In this document: piece after piece, positions 60,909-64,000 of the stretch
How the letters are laid out: each line of letters starts with the position of its first letter
Numbering within the stretch: the stretch's first letter is position 1
Origin: Geoglobus acetivorans
GTDB taxonomy: Archaea; Halobacteriota; Archaeoglobi; Archaeoglobales; Archaeoglobaceae
DNA length: 64,000 nt
Direction: 5' to 3'
Assembly: GCF_000789255.1 (NCBI RefSeq)
Contig: NZ_CP009552.1
Span: forward strand, 1,116,001-1,180,000
Notes under the pieces: model-generated
Seen by the model: only the letters and a program-made list of their open reading frames with translations
Database searches by the model: none
What the model was told of the DNA's origin: nothing
Translations under genes and position numbers: made by a program

Positions 60909-61681
60909 AAATCGGAATAGTTTACAAGTTTGACTCGGTGGAAATAGCCAGAGAAGTCGCAGAATTTCTCGAAAAATACGGATATCAGGCAGAACTGCAC
61001 CACATACCATCATGCGCACTCGAAGACTGCGGCATGATCGTTACGGTAGGGGGAGATGGCACAATTCTCAGAACACTGCAGGAACTGAAAAACCCGCCCC
61101 CAATATTCGGCATCAATACGGGCAGGATGGGAATTCTGACTCATGCATCTCCGGAAAACTATGGTGAAGAGCTGCTCAGAGCGGCAGAGGGTAAACTCAG
61201 AATAGAGGAGTTCATGAGGATCGAGGCATCACACAGGGACGTGAGAGTTACAGCCCTGAATGAGGTTGCCGTTGTCTCCTCGATCCAGGCGAGACTGATA
61301 GAGTTCGAAGTGTATGCGGATGGGGAGCTTATCGAATCCATGAGGGCTGACGGAGCAATATTTTCCACGCCCACAGGCTCAACCGCCTACTCGCTTTCAG
61401 CGGGCGGGCCGATTATCGACCCCTACACAGAGGCTATCTGCTTCACACCGATATCACCATTCAGAATCGGGTGGAGGCCCTGGGTGCTGTCACCAGAAAG
61501 AGAGGTAAAGATAAGAGTTTCGGCACTCAGAGATGCGCTGGCAATAGCGGATGGAAACAAGTCCATGGAGGTCGGAGCAGGAGAAGAGGTTATAATCAAA
61601 AAGTCAGAAAATCCGGCCAGATTCTTTGAAAAACCCTCGAGAATAACAGATATGGTGGCAAAAATGAGGTCAATGAAATGA
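60905..61681 (+). CDS. nadK: NAD kinase
   Basis: 258 residues. GGDGTILRTLQ near residue 50, GINTGRMGILTHA, NEVAVV, and DGAIFSTPTGSTAYSLSAGGPI are the NAD kinase motifs. Beside a phosphatase of the same partner set often seen in archaea. Overlaps both neighbours by 4 bases. Confidence 0.95.
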   Translation: MKIGIVYKFDSVEIAREVAEFLEKYGYQAELHHIPSCALEDCGMIVTVGGDGTILRTLQELKNPPPIFGINTGRMGILTHASPENYGEELLRAAEGKLRIEEFMRIEASHRDVRVTALNEVAVVSSIQARLIEFEVYADGELIESMRADGAIFSTPTGSTAYSLSAGGPIIDPYTEAICFTPISPFRIGWRPWVLSPEREVKIRVSALRDALAIADGNKSMEVGAGEEVIIKKSENPARFFEKPSRITDMVAKMRSMK

Positions 61682-62481
61682 CCGGCGTTTTCGGTGTCAT
61701 AGGATTCCCGATTAAACACTCCCTCTCACCTGTGATGCACAACGCTGCGCTGAGGCACCTGAATTACGATGGGGTTTACGTTCCCTTCGAGGTTAAACCT
61801 GAAGAACTCGAAATAGCGGTTGCAGGCATGAAATCACTGAACATCAGGGGCATAAATGTTACAATCCCCCATAAAGAGAGAATCATCGAATTTTTCAATC
61901 CGGAAAAAGAAGTCCAGGAGATAGGGGCCGCAAATACAGTGGACCTGAAAAGCGGGAAGTGCTACAACACAGATGTTTATGGAATACTTGAAGCCATTAA
62001 TGCAGCGGAAATTGAAGTCAATGGGCTGAAGGTGCTGATTATCGGAGCCGGTGGGGCTGCCAAAGCGTGTATCTACGCCCTTAGAGATTCCAGCAGAGTT
62101 TACATAACCAACAGAACTGAAGCAAAGGGCAGAGCGGTTGCCGGAAAATTCGGTGCTGAGTTCGTTCCCCTACATGCTCTGGAAAACCACAAATTCGATT
62201 TAATAGTCAACGCAACCCCACTGGGCATGAAGGGCTTTGAAAGCATCATGCCCGTACCGCTGAACCTGATCAAAAAGGCCCATGCCGTGTTTGATATGGT
62301 TTACAACCCCCCATCAACGCCACTGGTTTCGGCAGGCAGAAAATTTGGCTGCAGGATCGTCAGCGGGATCGACATGCTCGTTTATCAGGGTGCGAGGGCG
62401 TTCGAGATATTTACCGGGCAGAAGGCTCCCGTTGAAGTGATGAAAAAAGCCGTGATGTCAGAGATCGAGAATATCAGATAG
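61678..62481 (+). CDS. aroE: Shikimate dehydrogenase
   Basis: 267 residues. GFPIKHSLSPVMHNAAL at the start, catalytic Lys in VTIPHKERI, NADP loop IGAGGAAKACIYAL, NATPLGM. Converts 3-dehydroshikimate to shikimate. Its 3' end overlaps the convergent HD gene by 24 bases. Confidence 0.95.
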   Translation: MTGVFGVIGFPIKHSLSPVMHNAALRHLNYDGVYVPFEVKPEELEIAVAGMKSLNIRGINVTIPHKERIIEFFNPEKEVQEIGAANTVDLKSGKCYNTDVYGILEAINAAEIEVNGLKVLIIGAGGAAKACIYALRDSSRVYITNRTEAKGRAVAGKFGAEFVPLHALENHKFDLIVNATPLGMKGFESIMPVPLNLIKKAHAVFDMVYNPPSTPLVSAGRKFGCRIVSGIDMLVYQGARAFEIFTGQKAPVEVMKKAVMSEIENIR

Positions 62482-63624
62482 CTTCCGCTGTGTTGACGTA
62501 TTTATATCGAAATATTCCACGGAAACTTTTCTCACGGAGTCTACATGTTCTGCAGGGCAGTACACACCCATTCTCCAGTTCTGCATGTGTGCATTTTTCA
62601 GCGCCCTCACGAGAGGAGATATCTCCTCAACGGACACGAATTCCCCATTCACATACACGGGAATGTCATAATCCTCACTTCTGTATTCCGGTACATCCAC
62701 TATGACCTCCTGCTCATCCAGTCCGGCAATTTCGGCAATTTCTCTCTCCGCCCTTTTTGTGTCAATCTTCTCTATGTTAACACCAACATCCTGTTTTGGA
62801 GCATATACTGCCCTCTTGTACAGCCTTCTGGTGTCAAGTCTCGAAACCATCTCCTTGGGAAATCCGCACGAGTTTCTCATTGCTGAGACTACATCGTGAT
62901 CATCCATTTCAACGAGTTTTTTGGGATCGATCTCATTTTCCGAGATCATCCATTCCACGGCTTTCTCAAACATTTTTTTGGCAATTCTGCAAACATGGTG
63001 ATGATACACGGCAGAATACATGAGATAACGGGAGATCAGCAGGCTTTCAATCGCCCTCACACCCTTTATGCTGACATAAACGTTTTCGCCGTCAAATTCC
63101 AGTGTTTTAATGAGCCTGTCAAAATCCACTATCCCGTAAGCAACTCCAGTATAGTGCGAATCCCTCATCAGGTAATCTATCCTGTCAACATCAATTACAC
63201 TCGAAACCGGGGGTTTCAAAATACCTTTTGCGACATTCTTCCAGTCCATCCCGTTCTTTTCAAGAATTTCTCTTATTCTGGAACCTTTCAGAATGTCCAC
63301 AACATCCTCATGTTCCTTCCCGAGGTATTTCCTCACGATGCCTTCTCCGGAGTGGCTGAAAGGGGTGTGTCCGATGTCGTGGAGGAGGGCAGAAGCAAGG
63401 ATCTCAGCATCATCTGTGAGCATTTTTGCAACGTGCAGCGTTCCTATGCTATGCTCGAATCGGGTGTGGTTGGCTCCGGGATAGACGAGGTCTGCAAAGC
63501 CAAGCTGCTTGATCCTCCTTAGCCTCTGAAATTCGGGAGTGTCTATAACCTCAACCATCCAGTCCTCAAGCCTGATGGTACCGTGGATGGAGTCGTGAAT
63601 GTTCTTCACAACCCAATCTCGCAC
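62458..63624 (-). CDS. HD-domain phosphohydrolase (dNTPase-like)
   Basis: 388 residues. HD motifs TRFEHSIGTLHVAK (about 53), LLHDIGHTPFSHSGE (about 84) and DRIDYLMRDSHYTGVAYG. Matches the widespread archaeal/bacterial family related to SAMHD1 and dGTPases. Substrate unknown. Confidence 0.9.
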   Translation of the reverse strand: MRDWVVKNIHDSIHGTIRLEDWMVEVIDTPEFQRLRRIKQLGFADLVYPGANHTRFEHSIGTLHVAKMLTDDAEILASALLHDIGHTPFSHSGEGIVRKYLGKEHEDVVDILKGSRIREILEKNGMDWKNVAKGILKPPVSSVIDVDRIDYLMRDSHYTGVAYGIVDFDRLIKTLEFDGENVYVSIKGVRAIESLLISRYLMYSAVYHHHVCRIAKKMFEKAVEWMISENEIDPKKLVEMDDHDVVSAMRNSCGFPKEMVSRLDTRRLYKRAVYAPKQDVGVNIEKIDTKRAEREIAEIAGLDEQEVIVDVPEYRSEDYDIPVYVNGEFVSVEEISPLVRALKNAHMQNWRMGVYCPAEHVDSVRKVSVEYFDINTSTQRKLSDILDL

Positions 63625-63683
63625 AGAAAATAGATTAAACTATCGCAGAATTTTTAAACCCATTCGGTAAGGCCTGAAAGGAA

Positions 63684-63757
63684 GGGGCCGTAGGGTAGCC
63701 TGGTTATCCTTCGGGCTTTGGGAGCCCGTGACCCGAGTTCAAATCTCGGCGGCCCCA
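63684..63757 (+). tRNA. tRNA-Pro (anticodon TGG)
   Basis: Acceptor GGGGCCG/CGGCCCC, discriminator A; anticodon stem CGGGC/GCCCG with loop TTTGGGA; T-arm GAGTTCAAATCTC. Near-identical to the tRNA-Pro(GGG) at 16024 apart from the anticodon arm. Confidence 0.96.
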
Positions 63758-63841
63758 TTGCTCAATTCGTTTTGGTTTGAGGAAGATTATCTGACCATTT
63801 GTCAATTTTCCACGCAAGACTTCGAGAAGGTTGTCCTGCTG

Positions 63842-64000
63842 AATAGAATTAACAGACGTGATGACAAGAAAAATCAGGAGAGAGACGTGCTGAACGCAGT
63901 CAGGGAGTACATCCCCAACCTATCCGATTTCGTTGAAAAGAAGCTTCTGGAGTTTCTAAGCTACGTAAACCACCCTCTCGGAGTGGAATGGAGTAGCCCC
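63842..64000 (+). pseudogene. Third int(N) fragment, cut by the window edge
   Basis: Plus-strand frame with VLNAVREYIPNLSDFVEKK and LLEFLSYVNHPLGVEWS, clearly related to int(N) at 22807 and to the degraded copy at 31109. No ATG start is visible upstream; the frame is open back into the tRNA-Pro gene, and GTG 63887 is the only likely start. Its att end points right, so the target site lies beyond the window. Confidence 0.65.

Noticed and set aside
63758-64000. Integration into the tRNA-Pro at 63684
   Set aside because: The int(N) fragment reads away from that tRNA, and no tRNA-Pro 3' repeat is seen to its right inside the window.

Overview
The window is chromosomal DNA from a thermophilic euryarchaeon, most likely a member of the Archaeoglobales (Archaeoglobus, Geoglobus or Ferroglobus type). 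The archaeal signs are ribosomal proteins P0, L12, L1, L21e and L37e, RNA polymerase subunits Rpo4 and Rpo11, exosome Csl4, an Sm-like protein, Hef helicase-nuclease, Pus10/TrmY, an AglB oligosaccharyltransferase, a C/D box sRNA, TATA/BRE promoters with many leaderless starts, and GGTGAT-type ribosome sites. A branched-polyamine synthase (BpsA-like) next to AdoMet decarboxylase points to a thermophile. An MtrH paralogue, multihaem c-type cytochrome lipoproteins, pyruvate-type ferredoxin oxidoreductase and glutaryl-CoA dehydrogenase fit an anaerobic, fatty- or aromatic-acid-oxidising, metal- or sulfur-respiring lifestyle. The genus is inference; no 16S gene is present.

Layout. 1-16 kb: a small membrane protein, mtnA, the purF/rpl37e/lsm operon, a PUA protein, an sRNA, phosphoglycolate phosphatase, an MtrH-like methyltransferase followed by an unknown 487-residue protein and redox genes, an iron permease with a candidate metal-repressor operator, hef, two tandem five-haem lipoproteins, and an operon of three KaiC/RecA-like proteins of which only one has an intact P-loop. 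16-22.5 kb: tRNA-Pro, a PGF-CTERM-like surface protein, trpB2, thiC, tRNA-Leu, tRNA-Arg, purB.

22.6-31.4 kb: an integrated plasmid-like element of about 8.3 kb in tRNA-Val(UAC). Its tyrosine integrase gene is split by the attachment site in the SSV manner: int(N) lies at the left end and int(C) at the right. Inside are 9-bp iterons (probable origin), a winged-helix regulator divergent from a ribbon-helix-helix protein with a shared palindromic operator, a primase-polymerase/helicase fusion, a small GINS-B-domain-like protein and several unknown genes. A second, frameshifted int(N) and a broken gene follow the right att site, marking an older, mostly lost element in the same tRNA. A third int(N) fragment is cut by the right edge of the window.

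31.5-44 kb: core information genes. These include tRNA-His, a UPF0282 metallohydrolase, trmY-pus10 (two enzymes for tRNA position 54), rpl21e-rpo4-DUF655-ksgA-mtq2, the opposing rpo11-csl4-methylase-rpl12-P0-L1 operon with a structured leader, and speH-bpsA. 42.6-46.7 kb: a flippase gene broken by one frameshift in a homopolymer, and aglB (N-glycosylation). 46.8-49.6 kb: zinc-ribbon and iron-sulfur flavoproteins and an NrpR-like regulator. 49.5-60.1 kb: a catabolic block of type III CoA-transferase, universal stress protein, Liv-type ABC importer, glutaryl-CoA dehydrogenase, and divergent porGDAB. 60.1-64 kb: inositol/fructose phosphatase, NAD kinase, aroE, an HD phosphohydrolase, tRNA-Pro and the last int(N) remnant.
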